Shown: positions 1 to 10,821, numbered from the stretch's first letter. The stretch is 39,420 nucleotides of DNA from Irineochytrium annulatum (GCA_027600665.1 JADGJL010000123.1:1-39420), one strand, 5' to 3'. Notes: a model not told the origin generated them from the sequence alone. Made by a program: numbers and translations.

Positions 1-1799
1 CTCCCCCACCCAGGTTGGCCCCCAGCCGATCCTCGGGCGTCCGGGGCTTCCGGTTGGACTTTAGCTTGTCCTGGTATTCGGAGATGTCCCAAACGACCAC
101 CTGGCCGTCCATGCACCCGCCTGCAATGATGTTCGGGTCGGAGGGGTTAAACTGGAAGCAGTTGATATCGTCGGGGGCTTCTAAAATAAGCTAGAGGCGA
201 CTTAGATGTCGCGAGGTCGCATGAAGGGGACGTACCTGCGGGTGTATGGGATCGTGGAAGCTCCAAATCAGGATGAGGGATTGCTTGGACCGGAAGGAGT
301 GACCGTTTTCTATCCGCTCGTCAAATGTGCATCGCTGCACGCACGACACCGCGACAACTCCTACGAGGCTGCGTAAGATATAACTCCACAATCCTCTTGA
401 AAAACCCACCCCTCTGCGTCGGATGCCAATCTACGCATGATATTGACTTGTCCTTGCTGTGCATCAAGTCAGTAAAGCTTTGGTACTCCTGCGAATCATT
501 TAGCAGTTGTAAAGATACGAGTTTGGTCAACCTGCAGGTATGTGTGTGAGCCCTGCTCTAGGGTCAAATCCTCGTCCCCAAGAGCCTGATAGTCGTCAAC
601 AAAGATATCGATGATAGCATTTTGCTGAAGGGCCTTCTCAAAACTAGCAGAGGTCAGCCGCAAACGAAACTGCATCCGTTACCGAGAAGACACGGAAGAG
701 ATGAATTCGACGATTTCCTCTGAACCCAGGATGATGTTTTGTTCTTCTGGTGTGAACAATATCGGTTCGTATTGGCAGGCGAAGTTAACAGGTCGGAACC
801 ACGTCGTTTGCGCGCTCGAGTTTTTGAGATCGGGCACTGCCTAAGAAACGTGTAAGCCAATACTACCTCGCTGTCCGCCGCCGGTACCTGTACGGCTGTA
901 GCCAGCTCGGACCGGTTAATCTCGAACGCGGGGTCTTTAAAGGACCGGAGCTCCAGAAAGCCGTCGGCAGTGTCTCTATCTGTGAAGGCGTAGGGAGAAC
1001 CGAAATCTCTTCTTCTTTGAGACACCTTCAAATAGACCTGTAGTTTTTCAGTTAGACTTGAACTCGGGGATACGCAGAAAGACGACGAAAACAAATACGC
1101 ACCAAGCTTCTCGAATTTGAAACCGCCTCCGCCTCCATTTCTTTATCCGTTCCTAATGATTCCCATACTTTCGGCAGAGGTTTCTTGGCCTTCTGTGGCA
1201 CCTCCTCCCCGGCCGACTCCACCACCCGGGGCTATATTGAAACGGATTAAACAAGGCGGCTTCAAAGTATTTATACATTAAGTATGGACTCAGCAACAGC
1301 AGGTGAGATGCACAGGAAGAAGTTCTGGCCGTACTTGTATTCCGGGTCGAAGCAGATTACCAGCTCATCACCCGCATACTCCTGCGTGAGAAGACTCATA
1401 AGTCCATGCATACCATATGAGCACTCAAACCAATATCTGAGCCTTCGCCGGCTGGAAATCCGATATCGCCAGCCGGGCCTGTATATCCGCCATTAAGTCC
1501 GCCTTCGGTATGATCTTTATCGGCTTCTCCGCCGTCAGGTCCTCCCCCGTCTTGATCTTGAACAGCTCCTGCGTCATGGACGTCAGGAACAAGGGCAGGA
1601 TGCCCTCGGCCAGTATGGCCACGTCCGGGTTGGCCACCGCGAGGGCCTCCCCGATGGAGTGCTTAGTCGGAGGGGTCACTGTTGAGTCCGGTTTGGAGTC
1701 GGCCGCCTTGGCCGTTGCAGGCTTGGAGGAGTCACTCGCGGGTGGGGTGAGCTTCTCTTGCGAGGCGGCGGTTCGTGGCGCCGAGGGAGTCTTCATCAT
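1..1799 (-). CDS. DNAI3: Axonemal inner-arm dynein intermediate chain DNAI3/WDR63 (5' part, runs off left edge)
   Basis: WD-repeat intermediate chain of the inner-arm I1/f axonemal dynein (IC140 in Chlamydomonas), a protein of motile flagella. Exons read on the minus strand: 1799-1431, 1381-1277, 1231-1103, 1037-888, 840-683, 643-532, 488-410, 360-236, 190-1; all introns are GT-AG and phases agree. About 472 residues are visible, roughly half of the usual ~890. Family blocks seen in order: LFLTSMTQELFKIKTGED and KADLMADIQARLAISDF (N-terminal), SAQTTWFRPVNFACQYEPI, EYQSFTDLMHSKDKSISCV, then the first WD repeats (SLILIWSFHDPIHPQ; DDINCFQFNPSDPNIIAGGC; GQVVVWDI). The start is the first of two adjacent ATGs; an upstream in-frame TTG was ignored. 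The gene is divergent from the F-box gene with 163 bp between starts. Identification rests on remembered family blocks and is strong; the C-terminal WD repeats lie outside the window. Confidence 0.93.
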
Positions 1800-1962
1800 A
1801 GAGGCAAACAAATGGGATGAGCGAGCGGATCAACGGGCCGCCGGTGAGGGTTCACGACGACGAGGACGGAGGCTCCGTCGCGAGAGAGGCCCTGCTGGTG
1901 GTGGTCGGAGTTCGGGGGAGGCTTGAGAATCGAGGTCGGTCAAAGTTTAGACACGAACTGAA
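1800..1962. promoter_or_regulatory. Bidirectional promoter region between DNAI3 and F-box gene
   Basis: The 163 bp separate two divergent start codons and must carry both core promoters and 5' UTRs. I see no TATA box; the stretch is GC-rich with CGACG/CGAGG runs. The regulatory role is inferred from gene geometry only. Confidence 0.45.
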
Positions 1963-2607
1963 ATGGAGTGCGAAGGCGATGAGGGTGCAAGCGACGAACC
2001 TCCCGAGAGGAATGCGAGGACTTCGCGCCAAGACCATGATGATCAGCGGAACGCTAGCGCCCATCATCTATGCGAGCAGCCACGCCGATACATCCGTCCG
2101 TTGCCGATTGAGTTGCTGGCACAGGTTTTGGAGTATCTGGCCGAGCGGTCGCTGCTGAAGTTACTGCAAGTTGACCGTACTCTGCGAACTCTGGCAATCG
2201 AAGAATACAATTCGAGGTTGTTGCCGTTAAGGCCCGGAACGATTCTAGTGGGGACGGGACGCCTGCATCCACCGTTCTTCGGCAAAAGCCCGATATTCTG
2301 CCGCGTCGTGTCAGTCACCTACTCGTACAAGGCGACGGTCTCGCATGCGCACATTGAGTTTTTGGAAAAAGTGGCGGAGAGCAAACGGGAGGCGGGCGGA
2401 GGGTTAATAGCCGCGATAGAGAAACCGGGGAGCAAGGCAGTGAAAAGCGTATTGGGAAAACGATTGTGGGTGCGAAGGGTGCCGAAGGGCGCGGTGTTCG
2501 AGATTAAAAGGGCCAATTTCATCATAGGGAATGCTCCGTACAACACAGACAGAATTTTTTTGAAGCCATGGGACGGCAAAGGGATAGCGTCGTTCACGTT
2601 GAGTTGA
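1963..2607 (+). CDS. F-box-like protein, function unknown
   Basis: Single-exon gene for a 214-residue protein. Residues about 45-85 (PLPIELLAQVLEYLAERSL followed by LKLLQVDRTLRTLA) have the Pro-Leu-Pro start and two-helix hydrophobic pattern of an F-box, the Skp1-binding module of SCF ubiquitin ligases. The remaining ~130 residues are a basic beta-rich segment with no repeat (no LRR, WD or Kelch) that I recognise, so the substrate domain is unknown. The ATG at 1963 is the first in frame with this domain. A poly(A) signal AATAAA lies 70 nt past the stop. F-box assignment is moderate; another F-box-like helical cap is possible. Confidence 0.6.
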   Translation: MECEGDEGASDEPPERNARTSRQDHDDQRNASAHHLCEQPRRYIRPLPIELLAQVLEYLAERSLLKLLQVDRTLRTLAIEEYNSRLLPLRPGTILVGTGRLHPPFFGKSPIFCRVVSVTYSYKATVSHAHIEFLEKVAESKREAGGGLIAAIEKPGSKAVKSVLGKRLWVRRVPKGAVFEIKRANFIIGNAPYNTDRIFLKPWDGKGIASFTLS

Positions 2608-2981
2608 GGATTGGGGTGGTTTTTATAGCATTTGTCATTTGTTCCTTTGTCTACTTATCGATACCAGCACAGCATGAAATAAATGGAAAGTAATCACTGC
2701 ACCGCAACAGGATGGTATACACTATCGACACTCCTTTTTTGACACGGTATTAAGCATTCAACGATAATTATTGAAAGTGGGGCAGAAGTTTACAGCCCTA
2801 CCGACGGGCACATCTTGACTTTCAAGGGCTCCATTTAGGTGCGACAAAAATGCATACAAATGAAATGTATTCGTTGCAGTACAGACGTATCAGCAATAAT
2901 GTACAGACCCGCATTACCCACATCAACAAAACCCCCAACATTAGTAACCCTATTAGCAAGCCGTCTTCATGCGCAACGCCT
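2608..2981. other. Convergent intergenic region
   Basis: 374 bp between two convergent stop codons. It contains the F-box poly(A) signal; the remainder (from about 2700) is AT-rich with no ORF or RNA gene I can support. Longer plus-strand open stretches starting near 2840 are antisense shadows of the next gene. Confidence 0.5.
2678..2683 (+). terminator. Candidate poly(A) signal AATAAA of the F-box gene
   Basis: AATAAA about 70 nt downstream of the F-box stop codon, a normal spacing for a 3'-end processing signal. Confidence 0.5.
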
Positions 2982-4274
2982 CTACTTCATGGCGCCACAC
3001 ATCCACCCCCAGGACATCAGCATCTTCTTGATCGGCGCGGCAAGCTTATTCAAAACGCTACCCCTCCCTCTCCTGCCCGATTTCTGGATCCTCCCCTTTC
3101 TGTCCACCCGCGACAGCCTCTCCCTCTTCCGACCCTCGGGCAGCTGCACGGCGTCCGCCCTCTGCCTCACAACGATCTTGGTTGGCATCCTCGGCCTCCC
3201 GTGCGGTGGGACGCCGTCGTGGTGGATGGTCTCGTACGCGTACAGGGCATCAAATACGCCGCTCTTCTCTTCCTCGGTCAGGCGAGAGACGTGGACCGTT
3301 GTCGTGATGTGGTCCGAGTCGTTGACGGTTTCTTGCTTCGAGGGCGGAACAACGGCCATGATGGCCGTGGAAACTTTGGAGAAGTCCGGCGAGTAAGACT
3401 GCGACTGCGACCCTCCCGCCGACGTCGGCGGGTGACCTTGAGCCATCTCGCCGTCCTCGGCTACAACGTCGCCGTCGTGGAGGCCCTTCAGCTCGCACTC
3501 GCTCTCCTCCGGGTCGGGATTCTGGCGACGGTTGGAAGCGGCGAGCACGTCGTCCATCTTCACATCGGCGTCGGCGTAGGTGAACTCGTCCTTCTGCAAG
3601 TCCGTCGAACGCTCCATGCCCTCAACGTCTGAGTTCGCGTCCCCCTCATCCTCATCCTCCATCTCCATCTCGTCTCTCAAATTCCCGCCCTTGTGTGGCA
3701 ACGCTGGCTTGTGCGGGCGATCATAGTCCTCGGAAGGGGAGGACAGATCGGGCTCGCGCTCGTTACGGAGATGATGCGGCGTGGCGGGCGCGGGTCGGCG
3801 TTCGCGGACCTCGATCGGGGAGAAAGGTTTAGGCTGCCGCTCACGGAGCTCGACGTGCGGGGACGCTGGCGCCGTTGGACGCTCGCGAACCTCGTCCGGC
3901 AAAACGGGCTTGGTTCGCCGCCCGCGGACGTCGGAGAGCGACGATGGCTTGCCTCGGCGCTCGCGGACCTCGTACCGCATTGTCGTGGTCACGACTTGGG
4001 CCGCCACGGTGGCCCCGGCCAGCGCAGGCTCGCTTTCGATAATGCTGCCCAGCAGCTCGTCGATCGAGTCGTCCACAGCGCCTGCATCTGCAGCGGGTGC
4101 CGCCATGGCGTCCGACATTGCGCCGGCGACATCTTCGGCGAGGTGGAGGAGCGGGAGGGCGTCGTTGCGGCGCTTGGTCTCCATTATTGAATTTTCGGAC
4201 AGGCACTTTTTCGCCACTGTGAAGTACGACACCAAACTATGAATGACTGGCTCGTTCACTATCGTATCAACCAT
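2982..4274 (-). CDS. Acidic, repeat-containing disordered protein, unknown function
   Basis: Uninterrupted reading frame of 430 codons; I do not recognise the family. Residues about 102-180 form six degenerate tandem copies of a 13-14-residue unit, consensus EVRERRxKPxSPx (DNA about 3730-3971). This is followed by a Glu/Asp-rich tract (around residues 201-215) and a basic C-terminal region rich in Arg and Lys (KGRIQKSGRRGRG, then a hydrophobic tail KMLMSWGWMCG). No signal peptide or transmembrane segment is evident. The ATG at 4274 is the furthest upstream; an internal Met (METKRR, residue 31) could be the true start. Composition suggests a mostly disordered nuclear or cytoskeleton-associated scaffold, but that is inference only. 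Confidence 0.55.
   Translation of the reverse strand: MVDTIVNEPVIHSLVSYFTVAKKCLSENSIMETKRRNDALPLLHLAEDVAGAMSDAMAAPAADAGAVDDSIDELLGSIIESEPALAGATVAAQVVTTTMRYEVRERRGKPSSLSDVRGRRTKPVLPDEVRERPTAPASPHVELRERQPKPFSPIEVRERRPAPATPHHLRNEREPDLSSPSEDYDRPHKPALPHKGGNLRDEMEMEDEDEGDANSDVEGMERSTDLQKDEFTYADADVKMDDVLAASNRRQNPDPEESECELKGLHDGDVVAEDGEMAQGHPPTSAGGSQSQSYSPDFSKVSTAIMAVVPPSKQETVNDSDHITTTVHVSRLTEEEKSGVFDALYAYETIHHDGVPPHGRPRMPTKIVVRQRADAVQLPEGRKRERLSRVDRKGRIQKSGRRGRGSVLNKLAAPIKKMLMSWGWMCGAMK
3730..3971 (-). repeat. Six-copy degenerate 39-42 bp coding tandem repeat
   Basis: In the minus-strand frame the units begin EVRERRGKP, DVRGRRTKP, EVRERPTAP, ELRERQPKP, EVRERRPAP and LRNEREPDL, each 13-14 residues, so the DNA period is 39-42 bp. 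Conserved positions are the Arg-Glu-Arg core and a Lys/Ala-Pro pair three residues later. Copies differ at the DNA level, so the array is not recent. Confidence 0.7.
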
Positions 4275-4994
4275 CCTACACTGGCAGCCGTCGTATCCTT
4301 GAGTAAACCTTTGCCTTCACGATTACGATCAAGACGGTTTCCCGACCATGCGTCACCGCTTCTTGCTGACGTCGCGATGCTGTCGCATCCTGCACTTCGT
4401 GGCCTGACGGCATCGCGCAAACATACATGCGTCGTGCGACTGTTCAAAGCGAGCAGGTGTTTTTTTAACGGGGACCGACCCTTGTGTCCAGTTGCTACGT
4501 AGATCGCCAGCGTTGGAGCCTCTGATGCTGCCTCGATCCCCACCCAGCGCGCCCTCCACATGGGAGTCAGTCCTCAGTCACGGCATAAGCATGTGGGCGC
4601 GCTTTTGGGTTCACTGCGTCCGCGCGCGGCTCGCGTTACCGGGCGGAGACTGAAAACGAACTTGATTCATATCAGCCTCTCGGTTGTCGCCAAGCATCAG
4701 GCCTCCATCCGTGCTGGTGGCCGTTCCCGTTCCCACACGAATAACGGTTGCCCGCAGGGTATATCTCCCTCCTCTTATTCATCCTCGCTCGTCCGCACCT
4801 CATCAGGGCGCTGCTGGAAACTCCATCACTGCCTCCTCCCCCGCCGGCCATTCCTCGCGCCGCCCAACCTCCACCGCCATCACCGGCACCCGCCCCGAAG
4901 CATCAGCGGCGAGTAACCGGCCGACGGCGCATCATCACCAGCCGCGCTTTCATCGACGAGCATCAGCCCGGACGCCGTCCTCCACTGAAGCATC
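4275..4994. promoter_or_regulatory. Divergent promoter region upstream of the alpha/beta hydrolase
   Basis: 720 bp between divergent starts. The half nearest the hydrolase (about 4750-4990) is pyrimidine-rich on the plus strand with many CCTCC/CATC motifs, typical of fungal core promoters and 5' UTRs. Overlapping open frames here show only low-complexity Ser/Pro/Arg translations in several frames at once, so I do not call a gene. No TATA box stands out. Confidence 0.4.
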
Positions 4995-7900
4995 ATGACC
5001 TTCTATCAAAGTGCGCCTGAATGGTACGTCGCGCTGCGCGACAATAATGGCCGTCGACCTGCCTCAGCGTCAGCAGCAGGACATGACGAGCGCTCTGGCC
5101 GCGCCTCGTCCCCTCTCGCCTCGTCAATCCCCTTGAATGTGCCCCCCTCCTCGCGTGATCACCCAGATGAAAATCCCAAGGACACTCCCGGCACCGCGCC
5201 CGTCTCTGTTAATACAGAGGGATCAGCGTTTGGCACATCCAACCCGGAGACCGACCCTGAAGAACAGCAGCAGCAGCAGCAACAGTCGCCCCGTCATCAG
5301 CATCGTAGCCCCAAGGACGGGACTCGGAACCTTGCCACCTCCTCAAAGGGCCTCCGTCGCTCGTCCTCATCGTCGTCGCAGAACGCCGCGCTGGGCTTCA
5401 CCCTTGTGAACCATCACACGCCGCCAGCGAACCCGGTCTCGCCCATCGCGTCGATCGTGTCCAACCTCTCCTTGCCGGCCATTGTCGTCGGGTCCACGTC
5501 GGCGACACACCTGTCCGCGGCCGTCGCGAAGGAGGTCGGATTACGCGCCACCGTGCTGTCGCGCGCCATGACCAACTCTCTGGCATCAAACGTTCGTATG
5601 CTCTTTTCAACTGCAGAACCCTCTGCTAAATGCTGATTTCTACATAACAGCAGATCAGCCTCGCTCCCTCCCAGTTCCTCGTGACCCAGCCTAAAGGCAA
5701 AAACGCGCCCACGAACGTGGAGATCCGGAACTCTCGGTGCGGGGGGTTCACTGTCGTCGCGGAGTCATACACGGTGCACCTGCGGGATGGGCAGGGCAGT
5801 ATCCCGATGGATCGGAGGTGCACGACGGGGGTGTACGGGCACTCGATTAAAGCCAGGGGCGCCATCCTGCTCATTCCGGGCTTTGCATCGAACCGCGCCG
5901 TGTTCGATGTCGGTGGGGGTGTAGGCGGCCGTGAGGGTACTTCTTTCTTTGAATTTTTGGCTCGTCGGGGCTACGACACGTACTCGATCGACCTGCGGGG
6001 CTCTCGTCAGGCGATGAGGATGGGGAGCAAGGCGCCCGCTTTTCTAAAAGAGGTTCAACTTTCTTTCTAAACGGCGGCCGCCTGAATTTAACGAGCTTTG
6101 CCCTTTCTAGCATGTGGAGGTGGACGTCCCTAGCGCTATTGATCTGATAAAAATCGTCGGCTCGCACGAGAAGGTCTATCTAATTGGTCACAGTATGGGC
6201 GGCGCCATATCGTGTGCGGTAGCGGGCTTCATGCCGGACGACGTTGCCGGTATCGTTCACGTAAGTGCGCCCGTTTAATCCGAAACCCCGCGTGGGTCTA
6301 ACCAGCAAGTTGGCAGCTTGCGGGCTTGTATCACTTCACGATCCCGTACGTGAACGACGTTATTGACATCTACCGCGCTACCTGCCCTCGGTTCGTCCAG
6401 TCCATCATCACGGCCACCGCAGGCTTCGCCATCCGATCGGCTATCCGCGTCCTTGCGCCTGCCGCCAGCTCGGTCATGAACTTTCTTAGCCCCCCAGACG
6501 AGCAGTCCGTCTTGCGCACGGGGATCGAACCCGAGAGCCTTCAGCTCATGGCGACGAAGCCGTCTTCCATCGTCCTGAAGGTCCAGAAGATCGTGACGGA
6601 CATTCGGAGGCAGCCTATCCCGCTGAGGACGGCCGTTGATCTTGTCATGTACATACGGAGGTTTATTCCGAAGCCAATTCATGTGACGTTGATGAACTGC
6701 ATGTACCCTTCGCCGTGGTTGCCGTACTCGCTTGACGACCCAATGGCGCTGGTGGATCGGTCGGCGGAGTCGCCGACGATTGGGATCTACCTCGCGTTGA
6801 CGAAGATGGGAGTGAAGGTTGGTGTTTCTTACTTCACAATTCCTTTCTCCTGTTATGTTCCACATTGCTGACGTGCTGACGTGCGTAAATATAGGAAACT
6901 CTGTACAACGCATGGCTTCTCCAATGTTCCAACCATCGCGCCGAGGTGCGTGAGAACGAGGAGGAGTTAAACGGCCTCAAGGTCCCCGACGATGCGACAT
7001 CACGGGCCGCCAAAACGCTCCAGCTCAAGAGAAGCCTCACCGACTCCCTCCCATCCCTCGCACAGGAGCCCGAAGGGAAGCATAACCTGCTTAAGTCATT
7101 CCTTCTTATGGACTCCGACGACACCCTCATCGATATCGACTGCCCGCCTGCCGACACTGACGACTCCGCGCCAGCTGACATCGACTCACCGCCCCCGCAG
7201 TCACCCCCACCATCATACGAAGCGCCGACCCTGAAGCAGCCGTTCGACTTCCCAATAAAAGACATACCCGCCGTCGGTCGCTCTGAGGGGTTGATGCGGT
7301 GTCACTCGCAGCCGCCGTCGGCGTTCGTCTCCATGAAGCTGGCGGCCGCCGCCGACGCTGCCACGGGCTCATCGGCAAACCAGCGTATTCCGGAGGTACA
7401 GGTCACTGGAGACGAAGGCTCGTCGTCCTCCGGGTCGTCGAAACCAGATAACAACAAACCGTCGCCCATGCTAGAGAGCATTGCGGACCCTTGGAACGAT
7501 CTCGCGCCCTACCTGGAGCGGTTCGAGAAGCTCGAGCACTTGCCGCTCTTTTTCTGCCACGCGAACGCGGACGCCATTCTCAAGACGGAGGACACTATGG
7601 CAGGGTACCGGAGGTCCGGGTCGAGGTGGAAGGACGTTATTGAGTACGTTGGCGGGACGCCTATCGTCGCCACGACGGCTTCGGACGTCGCCGCTAAACC
7701 GCCGACGGTCACTGGGAAGGATACCGCCGCCGCCGCCGCGCCAAGAAGGAAACTGCCTGCCTCAATGATGTTTACACCTTTGAATGGGTCTCCCACTAGC
7801 CCCACGGCGCCATCAACTCTGCCGACGACGAGTCGGTCCGTGCCGCCGTCGCCGCCGAAGATGCATGAGCGGCAATTCGCTCCCTCGCTCGAAGGGTCTG

Positions 7901-8076
7901 GTAGGGACAGGCTGCGGCCGAGGTATTCGGTACCAGACACATATAGTTACGGCCACTGCGACATTCTCGCGAGCAGGCACGCCGAGAGGGTTTGGGAGAG
8001 GATCGTGGATTGGCTGGATGACACGTCGAGGAGGGAGAAAGAGTGGAGGTTTCAAAGAAGGTACTCGGCTAAGTGA
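4995..8076 (+). CDS. Alpha/beta-fold hydrolase with large disordered insertions
   Basis: Likely lipase/esterase-like serine hydrolase; substrate unknown. Exons 4995-5591, 5651-6052, 6111-6260, 6317-6817, 6895-8076 give about 943 residues, and all four introns are phase 0. The core begins near residue 240 with GAILLIPGFASNRAVF (oxyanion strand), then GYDTYSIDLRGSR, the nucleophile elbow GHSMGG (Ser near residue 361), an acid segment CHANADAIL (Asp near 776) and a terminal YGHCDILASRHAERVW (His near 904). A complete Ser-Asp-His triad is therefore visible. The first ~200 residues are Ser/Pro-rich with a Gln run, and two Ser/Pro/Asp-rich insertions separate the elbow from the Asp and the Asp from the His, so the protein is far longer than a typical ~300-400-residue hydrolase. 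The layout recalls long-chain or PHA-synthase-like hydrolases of plants and bacteria, but I cannot name an orthologue. The start is the most upstream ATG joined in frame. Confidence 0.8.
5262..5286 (+). repeat. CAG/CAA trinucleotide run (polyGln) in hydrolase exon 1
   Basis: A run of CAG codons ending in CAA-CAG encodes seven glutamines in the disordered N-terminal region. It is a short microsatellite prone to length change, with no functional claim. Confidence 0.85.
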
Positions 8077-8613
8077 TCGGGACGAAAGGTCAGGGGTTCG
8101 TGCCTGTGTTTGTGGGATTTGTATGGACTCAATCTGACTGTTAAATCTTTCGTAATTATCATCTTCATCTTTTATACATAACATTTCGCCTTCCTTTTGC
8201 GGAAGTGCCAAAAAAGCATCTTGTTTTATTGATTTGGTCGAGCATTTAGCCTTATTTACGCCTGTCAACGCAGGATAGTCTGCCCTCTTCTGACTCGGTC
8301 GAAGCGTTTTGCTGTGTTCATCCCTCCCTGTCTTGCTATATCCGAAAATAAAATAAAAAGTACACCTGTTGATCTGCTAACACACGTATATAAGATCTCT
8401 TACAAATCCATATTTGTCAGACAGGACATTACGAAACGATACTGATATTTAAAAACCGGGAGACGAAAGATGCAAAATGAAACCATGATAAAATGGGCGA
8501 TAAATTGTAAACGCAAATTGTTGCAATACATTAAAGTTATGATTGGAGCTATCAAAAGGTGCACTCAGGAGGAGAAGGCAAAGGCGAAGATACAAGTACA
8601 TAAAAATGTTAAG
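8077..8613. other. Convergent AT-rich intergenic region with poly(A) signals
   Basis: 537 bp between convergent stops, clearly more AT-rich than the flanking coding sequence. Two overlapping plus-strand AATAAA motifs lie at 8347-8357, some 270 nt beyond the hydrolase stop, and a minus-strand AATAAA (TTTATT on plus) lies near 8224-8229, nearly 390 nt beyond the opposite gene. If both are used the two 3' UTRs overlap by about 120 nt. No ORF here is convincing. Confidence 0.5.
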
Positions 8614-10821
8614 TCACCAAGCGTCTAAAATGTTATTCTCCCCCGAAACATTCAATGGCCCACCAAACCCTGCCCGCAGGGCCTCGAATTCCAATCGGAG
8701 CACCGACAGCGGGATACCGGCCTCTTTGATTTTGAACGCCTCCCAATCTTCCCCGGCGGGCGACAGCTCCGGCGACGACGTGAGCGACGATGGGGCGGAC
8801 GCATTTTTAATTTCGGCTGACCTCCACGAACCCAACGGCGATCCCGAAGAAGGCGTCTGCGCGCCGGCGGGACCACCCGGCGACGCCGCTGCAACTGATG
8901 AGTTGGCGTGGATCTTCTTCTTCCTCGAACTTGACCTCCTCATTGGCACGTCGATCGCGGTAGATCGCGTGAGACTGGGCTGCATTGGCGACATCGCGGA
9001 GGACGGCACCTGGATAACGGCCGGCGTGGAGGTAACGGTGATTGACGTCTTCGTTACGGTGGCCTCCATCATCTTCTTTACGTTATCTCCAAAATCGTGC
9101 CCCTCGGGCATGTGCGGCTTCAGGCGATCAGACGGCTTCGACAGGAGGTCGGGCAGCTCGTGCCTCCCGGACCACAGCTCCTGCTCCGGCCGTGCCGCGG
9201 CCAAGGCTGAGGTTTCCTTAGGGAGCACAAGTGCGGGGACGACGGGCAGCACTTCCGCAGCTTGCGGATCGGCAGCTGGCGCGCCGCCATGAACGACCTC
9301 CGCGGCTGTCAAAGAAGACGATCGTAATCGGTTTGTGAGAGCACTCGCCGGAGTTCGGACACTATTCAGACTCGGTCGATTTGCGCGGCCGCCGGCAATT
9401 GTTGCGACCTGCAGCTTCTTTAACGTTTTCCTCCTCCTCACGTAGGGAAGGAGCGCAACCGCGACGCCCGCAGCTGTCCTAGCTAGCGCACGAAGGATGA
9501 AGGTACTCATGGGCTGATTAATTTTAATGACGGCACCAGCAGCGTCTGTCTCGAAGTCGGCGGGGAAGAGGTACGGAAGATCAAGGGCCGTCTCAGACTC
9601 GACACAGTACATCAGATAGTTCCCAAGGAACTCGAGTTCCGCTCGGAGAGATTCGGGGAGGAGGGCCCTTACAAGGGAAGTCACAGACAGCCATTGTGAC
9701 GTGAGTAAAATGGCTGACTGAGTCATTCGACGAATGGAATCTCCGACATCAGGTATAAGACACTTCTGAATGATACCCTCAAACAAAGGCTCCTATAGAA
9801 CACATTAGTGATCTCCGGATCGCAACGTCTAAGCCTTCTCACCGATTCTTCCAATTCCTCGTCAGAAACCTCCACAACGGAACGCGCACTGTCACAAGGG
9901 TCCTTCATCAGATTGTCCATCAACGTCCTGTCTTCATCGACAGCTTCGAGCAACGACGGCAGCGCCGCGTTCAGCAAAGACGCCAGCTGCGGGTCCATTT
10001 CAAACTTTTTCATCTACATGCGTGTTACTATACGCTTGTACGGTTCCTCAGTGGATACATACGTCGGTCTGCAGCCCTTGCAGTTGCATCACGATCTTTA
10101 GAGTGGCCAGAGTCATTCCCATCGCCCGATCCAGCTTCCGATATGACATGCCATCCTTCAGGTTGCTAAATAAAGGCGCGTTCTCCACAGGTTCCTCAAT
10201 GGGCTTCTCCTCCACCAGCGTCGACAAAAAATCTTCCTCTGAGCCTTCTGCAAGCAACACGCGAGTCGGCGACGGCGGCTTCGTTTCGATGCCCTCCGTC
10301 AGAGCCGGCCTTGTCTGCAAAGAGTCCACAATCTTGCTTGCGAGAATCGCCAAGCACACCGCCGAAATCGCCGTTGGTATGAGCGGGAACAAGGAATTGA
10401 ATTGGAAGCCGGATGAGCTTCCGCTGTCAGTCCCACTGCCGCCCTCGTATCCGGTGCTGTTTTGGCTGGCCGTCGCGAAAGTGGCAGCGGCCGCCGCTGA
10501 CGGTGTGACTGTCGCCTCGGGTGCGGGGAGCACGTCAGCACCGTCGAACAGCAGTACAGGCTTCTCGGATGCAATGGGCCATGGGATTGCGGGGTTGGAT
10601 AGTGAGTTGTGCCTCGTTCTCGCTCGTTGGTTGGTGGCGGCGGTCGGTGTGCGATAAGCAGTCATGGCTGGCGGAGCGATGACCGTTGCGTTCCCTCGCT
10701 TGGACAGGAGAGCCGCTAACATTGCATGGCGTCCAATATCCGTTGAGTGATTGTAGATGCCCTTCGGCCGAGACGTCAGGCTCGTTGACACCGTCCGCTT
10801 AGCACCCACGATGTGGGACAT
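8614..10821 (-). CDS. Putative membrane-anchored protein, family not recognised
   Basis: Three exons, 10821-10063, 10013-9843 and 9792-8614, give 702 residues; both introns are about 50 nt, phase 0, and the second has a clear CACTAAT branch point. The N-terminus (MSHIVGAKRTVSTSLTSRPK) is basic, Ser/Thr-rich and acid-free, like a mitochondrial targeting peptide. One clear transmembrane helix follows at about residues 145-166 (FPLIPTAISAVCLAILASKI). Residues about 230-440 are helical and ordered-looking (SYRKLDRAMGMTLATLKIVM; DPQLASLLNAALPSLLEAVD; SEPLFEGIIQKCLIPDVGDS), with a second weaker hydrophobic stretch ILRALARTAAGVAVALLPYV. The C-terminal ~250 residues are Ser/Pro/Ala-rich. A mitochondrial or other organelle membrane protein is plausible, but no family is assigned. 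An upstream non-ATG extension was rejected. Confidence 0.6.

Noticed and set aside
2850..3632. Long plus-strand open frame of 260 codons
   Set aside because: It is antisense to the repeat-containing acidic gene, starts in AT-rich flank and has Arg/Leu/Val-rich composition expected of an antisense shadow.
6521..6532. GGGTTCGATCCC on the minus strand, a perfect tRNA B-box word
   Set aside because: It lies inside a conserved hydrolase exon; no A-box or cloverleaf can be formed with the upstream minus-strand sequence.
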